Part shown: positions 8,814 through 17,834 of the stretch, piece after piece
Position numbering within the stretch: position 1 is the stretch's first letter
Layout of the letters: each line of letters opens with the position of its first letter
NCBI RefSeq assembly: GCF_012290005.1
Contig: NZ_JAAXMS010000002.1
Location: forward strand, 806,001-870,000
Reading direction: 5' to 3'
DNA: 64,000 nt
Source: Crateriforma spongiae
GTDB lineage: Bacteria > Planctomycetota > Planctomycetia > Pirellulales > Pirellulaceae
Notes under the pieces: generated by a model
Told to the model about the DNA's origin: nothing
Databases searched by the model: none
Seen by the model: the letters and a program-made list of their open reading frames with translations, nothing else
Made by a program: the position numbers and the translations under genes

Positions 8814-9150
8814 GAGCGGCAAGGCGCTAGCCGCCGGTAACCCACCACATGAGCGGCAAACCGCCAGCCGCCGGTAACCCACCACCACATGAGCGGCAAG
8901 GTGCTAGCCGCCGGCAACCCAACACCACATGAGCGGCAAGGCGCTAGCCGCCGGTTCCCCACCACCACATAAGCGGCAAGGCGCTAGCCGCCGGTAACCC
9001 ACCACCACATAAGCGGCAAGGCGCTAGCCGCCGGCAAACCAACACCACATGAGCGGCAAGGCGCTAGCCGCCGGTAACCCAACACCACGTAAGCGGCAAG
9101 GCGCTAGCCGCCGGTAACCCAACACCACATGAGCCGCAAACCGCCGCACC
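8814..9150. repeat. Tandem repeat, 40-bp unit, about 8.5 copies
   Basis: Units begin at 8814, 8851, 8891, 8931, 8971, 9011, 9051 and 9091, with a decayed copy from 9131. The first unit is 37 bases (three missing from the ACC run), the rest 40. Each starts GAGCGGCAAGG or AAGCGGCAAGG, continues CGCTAGCCGCCGG, and ends with an AACCC-ACCACCACAT-like tail. GCGGC and GCCGC within the unit can pair as a hairpin. Units differ by only a few substitutions, so the array is recent or homogenised. It lies in the 755-base gap between the GH117-like gene and a sulfatase. No unique spacers are present, so it is not a CRISPR array. No protein is supported in it. Confidence 0.95.
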
Positions 9151-9315
9151 TCATCGACAATGCCGGCAATCAGCCGGTACCGATTCCTTCGGCGAACGAA
9201 AAATGACGTTCGCCTCTCGACAATTGAAATTTGACGCACCACCAGCCGACCGGTTGGACACCAAGTTACGCCGACCTTCGAATCCCCTTCCCCAGCCTGC
9301 CCCAACCGCACCGTG

Positions 9316-10929
9316 ATGTATTGGATCTTCCCTTGGCGATCTGTCGCCCGACTTGTGACAGGGATGCTGACAATCGTGGTCAGCATCGCGTCCCAGTGCC
9401 CGTGCCACGGCGATACCACCGAAGCATCGCGCGGGCGACCGAACATTCTGTTCATCGCCGTCGATGACTTGAACGATTTCAGCGGGTTCGCGTCGGAGGA
9501 ACCTGGAAATTTTCTGCAAGTGATTTACCCCGATCCAGAGGTTCGGCGGCAGGTAGCCGGCCGACTGACGCCGACGTTGAATCGATTGGCCAAGCAATCA
9601 TCTCCGTTCGTGCGTGCATACTGTGCCGCTGCATTGTGCGGCCCATCGCGCACCTCTTTGATGACCGGGGTCGCGCCACATGTTTCCGGATACTATTTGC
9701 ACGACCGCCACTTTCGACTGTATCCCACGTTGTCCGACGTGGTCACCTTGCCGCAACAGTTGCGTCGACACGGCTACTTCACCGCTGGCGCCGGAAAGAT
9801 CTTTCATAAAGCGGTTGGGGATCGCAACGGTGCATTGAAGGACGACTGGGCCGATGCCAGGCATTCATGGGATGCCTGGGTCAATCATGCGCAAGGTGCC
9901 GCGGGCAAGCCGGGTCGGTTTTCACCACCCAATGGCGGTTTGATGCAGTTTGGTCGTGGGCACCAACCACAACAGGAAACCGGCGATTGGAAAACGGCGG
10001 ACTTCATTGCGCGAGTATTGGAAGCCGGTTCGGCAACGGCGACCGCGGCGCGTGGCCGTTTGGGCGAACGACGAATCGCGTTGCCGTCGGATCAACCTTT
10101 CTTTCTGGCCGCCGGCCTGTTCCGTCCTCACCTGCCGTTCTATGCACCGGGAGAATTCTTCGATCGATTCCCGACAACAGAAATGACGGGTTTGAATTCC
10201 GACAATTTGCGCACCATCGTCGACGACTTGAAAGATTTGCCACCGGGAGCCGAACGTTTCACTGACTACCGTGGCGGCAAGTTCCGCATGATCATGGATC
10301 ATGCCAAAACGGTCGGTGGCCCTAGCGTCGAAACACAGGCATGGAAAGCGCTGGTGCAATCCTATTTGGCCTGTGTTTCGTTCGCCGATTCTTGTCTCGG
10401 ACGCATCTTGGATGGACTGCAGAAATCCGAATACGCCGACAACACCGTGGTGGTGGTGTGGAGCGATCATGGGTACCACCTGGGCCCCAAATACCACGTC
10501 GCCAAACAAGCGGTGTGGGAGAAAGCCAATCGGGTGCTGCTGGTGATTCGCGACCCGCGTAACCCCGACGCCTGCGATGGAACGCCGCGTCGCCAGCTAG
10601 CCAGTCTGAACGATCTGTACCCGACGATCTGCGAGTTGACCGACGTGCCGCTACCGGGTCCCAAGGTCGGTCACAGCCTGGTTCCGCTGCTCAATTCCGC
10701 CGACGCCGACCCGGTACGCAACGAAGTCGTCTTCACGTACATGAAAGGAAATCATGGCTTGCGGACGGCCAGGCATGCATTCCTGCGATACCAAGACGGA
10801 ACGACGGAACTTTACGACATGGACGCTGACCCGCGTCAGCTATCTAGCTTGGCCGGCGACGCATCGTACGCGGAACTGAAAGCATCATTGAATCAGCAAT
10901 TGGACGTTTGGCTGAACGATCCTCACTAA
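9316..10929 (+). CDS. Sulfatase, iduronate-2-sulfatase-like (S1 family)
   Basis: A 537-residue exported type I sulfatase. After a signal-like N-terminus (TGMLTIVVSIASQ) come RPNILFIAVDDLND with metal-ligand Asp50-Asp51 and the formylglycine motif LCGPSRTSLMTG with Cys108. Further marks are VVVVWSDHGYHLGPKYHVAKQ (metal-binding Asp-His) and the terminal TTELYDMDADPRQ. The VDDLNDF opening resembles the iduronate-2-sulfatase branch (SulfAtlas S1_7); the actual substrate is probably an algal sulfated sugar. The next sulfatase begins 28 bases downstream, so both are probably co-transcribed. An in-frame GTG just upstream (9313) or ATG 9364 are alternative starts. Confidence 0.9.
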   Translation: MYWIFPWRSVARLVTGMLTIVVSIASQCPCHGDTTEASRGRPNILFIAVDDLNDFSGFASEEPGNFLQVIYPDPEVRRQVAGRLTPTLNRLAKQSSPFVRAYCAAALCGPSRTSLMTGVAPHVSGYYLHDRHFRLYPTLSDVVTLPQQLRRHGYFTAGAGKIFHKAVGDRNGALKDDWADARHSWDAWVNHAQGAAGKPGRFSPPNGGLMQFGRGHQPQQETGDWKTADFIARVLEAGSATATAARGRLGERRIALPSDQPFFLAAGLFRPHLPFYAPGEFFDRFPTTEMTGLNSDNLRTIVDDLKDLPPGAERFTDYRGGKFRMIMDHAKTVGGPSVETQAWKALVQSYLACVSFADSCLGRILDGLQKSEYADNTVVVVWSDHGYHLGPKYHVAKQAVWEKANRVLLVIRDPRNPDACDGTPRRQLASLNDLYPTICELTDVPLPGPKVGHSLVPLLNSADADPVRNEVVFTYMKGNHGLRTARHAFLRYQDGTTELYDMDADPRQLSSLAGDASYAELKASLNQQLDVWLNDPH

Positions 10930-10957
10930 TTCACCTGCTGCTTCCTTTCCATCGAAC

Positions 10958-12415
10958 ATGAACACAAGACCGCCCGCCATGAAGTCTTCATTGAACCCAA
11001 CACCGACACCGAACCGCATTTGGATGATTGCCGCTTTGGTGTTCACGATGCTGTCCGTCGGCGTCGATGCCGAAGAGTCTCCCGACATTGTTTTTGTCAT
11101 TGCCGATGACTTGGGATATCTCGACGCCGGATTCATGGGAAACCCGGACGTGCAGACCCCTGCATTGGATGAACTTGCTGAACAAAGCATGCAATTTCAT
11201 CGCATGTACGTGGCGTCCCCCACCTGTGCACCATCGCGTGGTGCATTGCTGTCGGGGCTGATGCCATTCCGCAATGGTGCTGAACCGAATCACTCGCTGG
11301 TTCGTGACGACGTCAAACAGCTGCCACGTTATTTCAAAGACTTGGGCTATCAGGTGGCCAGCTTTGGAAAGATCACCCACGGCAAAGATAAGCGTGCCGG
11401 ATTCGATGTGGACGATCGCCGCTTTTCATTTGAAAACACGCAGATGGTCGACGAATTTTTAGCCAACCGAAAGGGCATCCGACCGCTGTTGATGATGGTC
11501 GGCATCAAAGACCCGCATGTTCCCTGGCCCGATACCCCGGATTCCAACTGCGATCCCGCCAAGTTGACGCCGCATCAGCAATTGATCGACACGCCGCAAA
11601 CCCGGTTTCATCTGGCCCGGTACTACAGCGATGTTCAGCGGATGGACCAACAGTTGGCCGCGGTGTTGCGGGCGACGAAGCAACACCTGGGATCCGACAC
11701 GATCGTCATCTTTACCAGTGACCATGGTGCGCAACTGCCCTACGGAAAGTGGAACAATTACGACTACAGTTTGCGTGTCCCGTTCTTGGTCCACTGGCCA
11801 GGCGTTACCAAGGCAGGCGTGAAAAGTAACGCGCTGATTTCGTTCGTCGACATCTTGCCGACACTGATCGAAATCGCCGGCGGAAAGCCGCCTTCCGCCG
11901 GGTTTGGTTCCGGCCAAATTGATGGTCGGTCTTTCGCCGACCTGCTGCGGGGACAGACCGACCAGCATCGCGAAACCGTCTTTTCAACCAACTCATCAGC
12001 GGCCCATCACACCTACCCGTTGCGAAGTGTTCGGACCCGACGTTTCCGATACGTGATGAATGTCGTGCCCGAATGGAATTTCACGACACAGACGGACCAT
12101 AACCCATCGGCCGAAGGTCACGCGATGTGGAAATCATGGATCGCCAAGGCGAAATCGGATCCCGAGGTCGCACAGAAACTGCGGGAATACCATCGCCGTC
12201 CCGCCGAAGAGCTTTACGACCTGGAATCGGATCCTTCCGAACAACGCAACCTAGCGGCCGACCCCGGCTATGAAGCGGTCAAACGCCGGCATCGTCGCTT
12301 GCTGAATCAGTGGATTCGGCAAAGCGGCGATACGTTACAACGACACGGCCCGCCCATGGACGTCTTGTTGGAAGTCCCGGCCACCCACCAGTCTAAGGCA
12401 ACAGATTCGCCTTAG
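10958..12415 (+). CDS. Sulfatase (S1 family)
   Basis: A 485-residue exported sulfatase with signal segment WMIAALVFTMLSVGVDA, SPDIVFVIADDLGYLD (Asp50-Asp51), formylglycine site TCAPSRGALLSG with Cys90, and IVIFTSDHGAQLPYGKW carrying the second metal-binding pair. The C-terminal subdomain ends with ELYDLESDPSEQRNL, typical of the superfamily. The compact form with short variable loops resembles the S1_8/heparan sulfamidase-like branch, but I cannot set the substrate. It is the second gene of a two-sulfatase unit. Its last 23 bases overlap the end of the convergent GH117-like gene. Confidence 0.9.
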   Translation: MNTRPPAMKSSLNPTPTPNRIWMIAALVFTMLSVGVDAEESPDIVFVIADDLGYLDAGFMGNPDVQTPALDELAEQSMQFHRMYVASPTCAPSRGALLSGLMPFRNGAEPNHSLVRDDVKQLPRYFKDLGYQVASFGKITHGKDKRAGFDVDDRRFSFENTQMVDEFLANRKGIRPLLMMVGIKDPHVPWPDTPDSNCDPAKLTPHQQLIDTPQTRFHLARYYSDVQRMDQQLAAVLRATKQHLGSDTIVIFTSDHGAQLPYGKWNNYDYSLRVPFLVHWPGVTKAGVKSNALISFVDILPTLIEIAGGKPPSAGFGSGQIDGRSFADLLRGQTDQHRETVFSTNSSAAHHTYPLRSVRTRRFRYVMNVVPEWNFTTQTDHNPSAEGHAMWKSWIAKAKSDPEVAQKLREYHRRPAEELYDLESDPSEQRNLAADPGYEAVKRRHRRLLNQWIRQSGDTLQRHGPPMDVLLEVPATHQSKATDSP

Positions 12416-13667
12416 TTTCTTCGTCGATACGTGCACGCTGTTCCTTGTTCAAGCCTTGTTGGAAGTGAATCTCCGGCTTGAAATAGACGTGGTGTTTTTT
12501 CATCGACGGGTCATCGACATCGCGACTGAGATCACAATCAAACCTGGCCAGAATCGCGTGATTCTTCTTCCAATTTCCCGTGGCGTTGGTGAAGTGCGAA
12601 AGTCCCCAAGTGATACCGCGGCCGTCATCGGTATCGGTGAAGGCATCTTTGATAAAAGGGCCGCCCGCGTTGGGCATCAATTCCACGATCGATTTGATTT
12701 CAAAGTTGACCCAGTCTTCGGCATACTGGACCGTGTTGTGTTCATTGCCGTCGCGGATAACCAGCGCGGCGACTCCTTTCTTGAACGGGAATAAAGTCGT
12801 CTCGTGGCCTGAATTGACCACCGGGTTCAACGGATGCTTGGTGAACGGCCCCAACGGGTCATCGGCGATGGCCAAACCGTGCATGCGAATGTAGGGATCA
12901 CCGTTGCTGTCGGACTTGTAGTACAGATAGATCTTACCGTTGTGCACCAGCGGATAAGGATCATGAATCGAATACTGATCCCACTGCCCCGGCGGGCCGT
13001 TGGGGATGACGATTTTATGAGTCGGATGCCAAGGGCCATCGGGTGAATCAGCCCAGGAAACGGACACCGGACAATCATCGCCGCGGGTTCCACTGGCTTC
13101 CATGAAGCCTTGGTAATACAGGTAGTACTTTCCTTTCCACACCAAGATGTCGGTGGTGGTCACCGATCGCCAACCCACGTTCGGCTTGGGTGGTCGCGGC
13201 ACAGCCACGCCTTGTTCCTTCCAAACGAAACCGTCTTCGCTGGTTGCGTACCAGATGTCGGCCAGATCCCAATCGGCCGACGGAATCACATCGGTGCTGT
13301 TGCCCGCGCCTTGTGGCGGTGTGGGGGTGTCACGCTTGGTGTACCAGACGTAATACTTTCCATCGACCGCAATGATCTTGGATGGATCGCGACGCGAAAT
13401 CGTTCCGTCGTGGCCGTTGTAATCAAAGCCCTTCAAACGCGTGTACTTGAACTGCGTGAACAGCTCGTTGTTCTCCGGTCGCGGCGCCGGGTAGGCCGTG
13501 TAATTCCGCTCCATGGCGGCGCTCAGCGGCAAGTCGGGCTTCTGGTCTGGAAACTGATAGGGAAAACCGGTCGGGGGATCGGCGTGGATTTGTCCGCCGG
13601 CGGCTGCCAGCAACAGACCCGCCAGCGTTAGAATGACGCGTTCTGGTTCGATCATCTTGGTCAACAT
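12393..13667 (-). CDS. GH117-like alpha-1,3-(3,6-anhydro)-L-galactosidase, second copy
   Basis: A 424-residue exported protein with signal peptide around VILTLAGLLLAAAGGQIHA. GH117 marks: FKYTRLKGFDYNGHDG, TISRRDPSK (Asp94), YSIHDPYPLV (Asp236) and NSGHETTLFPF (His288), a spacing close to that of characterised GH117 catalytic residues. It should act as an exo-3,6-anhydro-L-galactosidase on agar or porphyran oligomers. It is a paralogue of the protein at 7220-8560, sharing long identical stretches such as GQWDQYSIHDPYPLV. It is divergent from the AraC/XylR-type regulator at 13841 with a 173-base shared upstream region, suggesting local control. The gene end overlaps the convergent sulfatase by 23 bases. 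Confidence 0.82.
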   Translation of the reverse strand: MLTKMIEPERVILTLAGLLLAAAGGQIHADPPTGFPYQFPDQKPDLPLSAAMERNYTAYPAPRPENNELFTQFKYTRLKGFDYNGHDGTISRRDPSKIIAVDGKYYVWYTKRDTPTPPQGAGNSTDVIPSADWDLADIWYATSEDGFVWKEQGVAVPRPPKPNVGWRSVTTTDILVWKGKYYLYYQGFMEASGTRGDDCPVSVSWADSPDGPWHPTHKIVIPNGPPGQWDQYSIHDPYPLVHNGKIYLYYKSDSNGDPYIRMHGLAIADDPLGPFTKHPLNPVVNSGHETTLFPFKKGVAALVIRDGNEHNTVQYAEDWVNFEIKSIVELMPNAGGPFIKDAFTDTDDGRGITWGLSHFTNATGNWKKNHAILARFDCDLSRDVDDPSMKKHHVYFKPEIHFQQGLNKEQRARIDEETKANLLP

Positions 13668-13840
13668 CTCGTTGTGTCTCGCAAAGAAACTAGCATGGGG
13701 GTGGCCCGCGGCGTTGGACGCAGGGCCGGACCGGCCGATTCGGAACCGGTTTTCCTAGCCTAGCACGCCCTTTCACCGCCCGTGACAGGGGGACCGCAAA
13801 GCCAACGACCGCTGCGCAGCTCCGCCCGTCATCCCGCCCG

Positions 13841-15019
13841 ATGCTTGAACAACGTCGCCCGCAAATCGCACTGCTCGTCGAAGCGTCACGCGCGTACGGT
13901 CGTGAACTGCTGCGCGGCGTCGCCTACTACGCCCGCACGCAAGTCCACTGGTCGTTGCTTCATCAAGAAATGATGCTGGATTCCACCGTTCCGCCGTGGA
14001 TGTCTGATTCGCGAATCGACGGGGTGATCGCTCGCGTCGATCGACACGTGATCGATCCGCTTCGCAAGTTGGGTGTCCCGATCGTTGATGTCCGCTGCAA
14101 CCGAAAGTTTTCGGGCATTCCCCAAGTCGAAACCGACAACCACCGTGTCGCCGAAGTGGCGTTCAAGCATTTGTGGAACCGGGGCTTTCGACGATTCGCG
14201 TACTGTGGCTTCCGCTTTGCCACCTATTCCGAAACTCGTCTGGATGCGTTTCGTGCTTGCGTCCAGCAATCCGGGTGCCCGTTCACCGCCTATCAATCCG
14301 AAGGCAAGCTGGGCAGCCAATTGACCACGCTGGAATGCCAAGGTCTGTCCGACACCAAACCCTTGACCGAATGGCTTTCCAAGTTGCAGCGTCCCACCGG
14401 ATTGTTTGTTTGCAACGACATCCGTGGCCAGCAAGTTTTGAACGCGTGTCGCGGTATCGGTATTTCGATCCCGGATGATGTCGGCGTGATCGGTGTGGAC
14501 GACGACGACGCGATCTGTCTGATGTGCGACCCACCGTTGTCCAGTGTCCGACCCGATGCGGAACGCGTCGGATACCGGGCGGCCGAGATCCTTCACCAGA
14601 TGATTTCCGGGCATCCGCCGGACCGCGAAGTCGAACTGATTCCGCCGTGCCATGTGTCCGAGCGTGAATCTACCCGAGTCGTTGCCGTTGACGATGTCGA
14701 ACTGGCCAAGGTGTGCCGATACATTCGCCAGAACGCTTGTCAGGGAATCAACGTCAACGACATCACAGAAATCTCCAATCTGTCGCGCCGGCAATTGGAA
14801 CGACGGTTTCGTGAAGAACTTGGACGCACACCGCACGAGATGATCACCGCGACGCAACTTGATCGTGTCAAACAACTGCTGCGTGAAACCGACATGACGC
14901 TGGAACAGATCGCGGCCAAAGCCGGCTATGCCCACAAAGAAAGCCTGAGTGCGGTTTTCAAGCGCGAAACCGGATTGACCCCAGGCGTGTATCGCACCAA
15001 ACACCGCGATTCCAAATAG
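13841..15019 (+). CDS. AraC-family regulator with LacI/PBP-like sensor domain (XylR type)
   Basis: A 392-residue cytoplasmic regulator. Residues 1 to about 270 form a periplasmic-binding-protein-like sensor without its own HTH (PQIALLVEASRAYGRELLRGV; GLFVCNDIRGQQVLNACRGIGISIPDDVGVIGVDDDD). Residues about 285-392 are an AraC HTH (NDITEISNLSRRQLERRFREELGRTPHEMI; LEQIAAKAGYAHKESLSAVFKRETGLTPGVYR). This is the layout of Escherichia coli XylR, which senses a sugar and activates catabolic operons by binding direct repeats. It is divergent from the second GH117-like gene and upstream of a sulfatase, so it probably senses a sugar released by this locus. The ligand is unknown; L-fucose, L-galactose or anhydrogalactose are candidates. 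Confidence 0.92.
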   Translation: MLEQRRPQIALLVEASRAYGRELLRGVAYYARTQVHWSLLHQEMMLDSTVPPWMSDSRIDGVIARVDRHVIDPLRKLGVPIVDVRCNRKFSGIPQVETDNHRVAEVAFKHLWNRGFRRFAYCGFRFATYSETRLDAFRACVQQSGCPFTAYQSEGKLGSQLTTLECQGLSDTKPLTEWLSKLQRPTGLFVCNDIRGQQVLNACRGIGISIPDDVGVIGVDDDDAICLMCDPPLSSVRPDAERVGYRAAEILHQMISGHPPDREVELIPPCHVSERESTRVVAVDDVELAKVCRYIRQNACQGINVNDITEISNLSRRQLERRFREELGRTPHEMITATQLDRVKQLLRETDMTLEQIAAKAGYAHKESLSAVFKRETGLTPGVYRTKHRDSK

Positions 15020-15173
15020 TCGATCGGTGTCGCGATCCCTTACGTGATTGACGCAATCTTTGACCCCACCACAACCACGGTCGATCAAAATGCGTCTCCG
15101 TCTTCACGTCGATACTTAAAAGACCAAAGTCGTCATCGACCGGTCCGATCACCCATCACAGCAGGATCAACGA

Positions 15174-16589
15174 ATGTCACCCAAACGATCGATACTTGTG
15201 ATCGTGACTAGCTTGACGTTTGGCATGTTGTCATTGCCAACCGCACATGCAGCATCCGCTGACGAGCGCCCCAACATCCTGTTCATTTTTGCTGATGACT
15301 GGGGCTGGGGCGATCTGGGATGCCACGGCCACCCCTATGTCGAAACACCAAACATCGATCGCCTGGCGCGAGAGGGCACCGACTTTCACCGCTTCACCGT
15401 CGCCAGTGGTGTCTGTTCGCCCAGTCGCACGGCGGTGATGACCGGTCGGTTTCCCGCACGCTTCAACATCGACGGCCATTTCGCTTGGGTGCCCAGCAAT
15501 GCGAAACGCAACATGCCCGATTGGTTGGATCCCAATGCGACGACCTTACCCGGATTGCTGAAATCAGCAGGCTACGCCACGGCCCATTACGGCAAGTGGC
15601 ACTTGTCCAACGACATGATCCCGGACTCTCCGTCGCCAGGCGTCTATGGATACGACGACCACGGTGCATTCAATTGCTCCGGCGAACAAATGCCGGTCCA
15701 CGACGACGCCGATCGTGCCATCGCGTTCATCGAACAAGCGAATCAAAACGACCAACCCTTCTTCATTAACCTGTGGATTCACGAACCCCATACGCCGTTT
15801 CACGTGATTCCAAAGTACCGCTGGCAATTTCGTGACGCGGGTCTATCCGAAGCCGACGAAATTTATGCGGCGGTACTCGCCCACGCCGATGACCGCATCG
15901 GCGAAGTGCTGGACGCATTGGACCGTTTCGGAATTGCGGACAACACGCTGGTCATCTTTAGTTCCGACAACGGCCCCGCACGCGCATCGAGGCCGACATC
16001 AATGGAATTGACCTACGACACGGCGACTGGTGCCGGATTCGGGATCGCCGCATCCAAAGGCATCACCGCGGGTCGAAAAGGCTACAAGAGTTCGCTGTTC
16101 GAAGGCGGCATCAACGTTCCCTTCATCGCACGTTGGCCGGGCAAGATACGGGCCGGTGCGATCGACCCCGACTTGATGATCTCGGCCGTGGATCTGTTGC
16201 CAACCTTTTGTGAAATTGCCCACGCCGAACTTCCCGATGCGTACCGGGGCGACGGAATCAGCCAAGCGGCCTATCTGGCCGGAAACGCCCCCACGGGACG
16301 CGCCAAACCGCTGTACTGGAAACTCCGATCATCTTGGCCACCGTCCAAATCACGTCCACACCACTGGGCGTCGTACTGTGTTGTCCAGAACGAATGGAAA
16401 CTGCTGGCCAACGCCGATGGTTCCTATGTCGAAATGTATGACATCGTCAAAGACCCAATGGAACTGGTCGACATCCAGGCGTCCAATCAAGAAGTCGCAC
16501 AACGTCTGAATGAACAACTGAATGATTGGAAATCGACACTTCCCGAGTCGCCCGATCCCGCATTCTTCTCTGAACTGCGTTCCCAGTGA
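15174..16589 (+). CDS. Sulfatase (S1 family, arylsulfatase-like)
   Basis: A 471-residue exported sulfatase. Signal peptide ILVIVTSLTFGMLSLPTAHA; ERPNILFIFADDWGWGDLG with the metal Asp pair; formylglycine site VCSPSRTAVMTG (Cys81); HYGKWHLS; NTLVIFSSDNGPARASRP. A RKGYKSSLFEGGINVPFIARWPG stretch is typical of the GALNS/arylsulfatase-A branch (S1_16/S1_20-like, tentative). CAGGA precedes ATG 15174. It follows the regulator by 154 bases and converges with the GH29 operon, so it may be expressed with the regulator or from its own promoter. Substrate unknown. Confidence 0.92.
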   Translation: MSPKRSILVIVTSLTFGMLSLPTAHAASADERPNILFIFADDWGWGDLGCHGHPYVETPNIDRLAREGTDFHRFTVASGVCSPSRTAVMTGRFPARFNIDGHFAWVPSNAKRNMPDWLDPNATTLPGLLKSAGYATAHYGKWHLSNDMIPDSPSPGVYGYDDHGAFNCSGEQMPVHDDADRAIAFIEQANQNDQPFFINLWIHEPHTPFHVIPKYRWQFRDAGLSEADEIYAAVLAHADDRIGEVLDALDRFGIADNTLVIFSSDNGPARASRPTSMELTYDTATGAGFGIAASKGITAGRKGYKSSLFEGGINVPFIARWPGKIRAGAIDPDLMISAVDLLPTFCEIAHAELPDAYRGDGISQAAYLAGNAPTGRAKPLYWKLRSSWPPSKSRPHHWASYCVVQNEWKLLANADGSYVEMYDIVKDPMELVDIQASNQEVAQRLNEQLNDWKSTLPESPDPAFFSELRSQ

Positions 16590-16654
16590 ACCAAACGCAA
16601 GAATCAATACCAGCAAGTTAACACCGCGCGACGGGGACAGTGCGGATGCTTGGA

Positions 16655-17761
16655 TCAGCGCAGCCGTCGACCGACTTCGCGCAAGGTGGCAACATCGTCG
16701 GGATGAATCGATCCGTCGGGCAAAGGCCCGGTGTTCAGCAACAGGTTGGCCGGAATCTGTGATGCTTTGTCCAGCATCTGCATCACTTGGTCAGCCGACT
16801 TGTGCTTGCCGTTGTCGCTTTCCTTATAGCCCCATCCGTGCGGCTGCAACGTGTCACACAACTCCAGCGGAACATCGGATTCGCCCTTCCAGTTTCGCTC
16901 GGGCGCTTTGAAGTCCTCGTTTCCCAACAGCCCTTGCTTATACGACACCAACACTTGCGGCTGCAGCGACCAGATGTGTTCGTACAGTTCCTGGGTCTTA
17001 AACTGATCGATCTTGTTTTGCCGCGACTTGGGAACCCCGATGCCGTCCAACCAAATCCCCGCGATCGGTCCGTAATTGGTCAACAATTCGGTAATCTGGT
17101 TCTTCATGAATTCGACGTAGATCTGAAGATCATGCGTTTTGCCTTGCACATAATGCGTCTCCGGCGGATCGTACTTGGGTCGCGCGGAACCACCCCAACC
17201 CCAGTTGTTGGGCGCGTGGGGATGCCGCCAGTCGCGACCATGCGAATAGTACAAAAAGAACGCCAACCCTTTCGCTTGGCATTGCACGGCCAACTCCGCT
17301 ACCAAATCACGCTTGGCCGGTGTGTTGGTGCTCTTAAATTCCGTGTACTTCGAATCAAACAGGCAAAAGCTGTCGTGGTGACGAGTCGTGATGTTGATGT
17401 ACTTCATTTCCGCATCGAGCGCCAAATCGGTGATGAAGTCGGCATCGAATTTTTCCGCCGTAAAACGATCCGCCAGTTTCGCGTAGTCGGCGACACGAAT
17501 TTTTTCATTGATCTGAACCCATTCGCCTCGGCCCAACAGTGAGTACAAGCCGTAGTGCAGAAACAGACCAAATTTGGCGGATTCAAACCACTCAATCGCC
17601 GCACCGCGTGGGTCCTTTGCGTAAGCGGCCTTCATGCCAGCCAAGTAGGAAGGCGGATCCGCAGACGTTTCGTCCGCCGTGCAGCGATCGACCAAGGAAA
17701 GCGTTGACGCGGCAAAGGCCGCCTGAAGGGCTTGTCGACGATTGAACTTTTGTGAACACAT
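16655..17761 (-). CDS. GH29 glycosidase (alpha-L-fucosidase or alpha-L-galactosidase), Tat-exported
   Basis: A 368-residue GH29 enzyme, last gene of a four-gene minus-strand operon. The N-terminus MCSQKFNRRQALQAAFAAST carries a twin-arginine motif, unlike the Sec signals of its two paralogues. GH29 marks: WFESAKFGLFLHYGLYSLLGRGEW, TTRHHDSFCLFDSKYTEF (substrate-binding His-His), FYYSHGRDWRHP-like FFLYYSHGRDW, and AGIWLDGIG with the nucleophile Asp239. It is shorter than the paralogues and lacks their C-terminal sandwich domain. GH29 cleaves alpha-L-fucosides, and some members act on L-galactose in porphyran. Start 17761 has GAGAG upstream; a 19-residue longer reading has no support. Confidence 0.9.
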   Translation of the reverse strand: MCSQKFNRRQALQAAFAASTLSLVDRCTADETSADPPSYLAGMKAAYAKDPRGAAIEWFESAKFGLFLHYGLYSLLGRGEWVQINEKIRVADYAKLADRFTAEKFDADFITDLALDAEMKYINITTRHHDSFCLFDSKYTEFKSTNTPAKRDLVAELAVQCQAKGLAFFLYYSHGRDWRHPHAPNNWGWGGSARPKYDPPETHYVQGKTHDLQIYVEFMKNQITELLTNYGPIAGIWLDGIGVPKSRQNKIDQFKTQELYEHIWSLQPQVLVSYKQGLLGNEDFKAPERNWKGESDVPLELCDTLQPHGWGYKESDNGKHKSADQVMQMLDKASQIPANLLLNTGPLPDGSIHPDDVATLREVGRRLR

Positions 17762-17834
17762 CGAACAGACTCTCGTTCTTTGATGGGTGATCAACAAGGC
17801 GGGCGGAACGCAAAACAATCGATGGCGACGCTTG

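Noticed and set aside
8726-8968. Short frames inside the 40-bp repeat
   Set aside because: The 40-base period is not a multiple of three, so any frame is broken from unit to unit, and no ribosome site is seen.
8814-9150. CRISPR array
   Set aside because: Repeats are contiguous at 40 bases with no unique spacers and no cas genes nearby.
9271-9290. tRNA T-loop-like TTCGAATCC
   Set aside because: No acceptor stem, D-arm or anticodon arm can be drawn around it.
13886-15088. 400-codon open frame on the minus strand
   Set aside because: Antisense shadow of the AraC/XylR-type regulator, which has full domain support.
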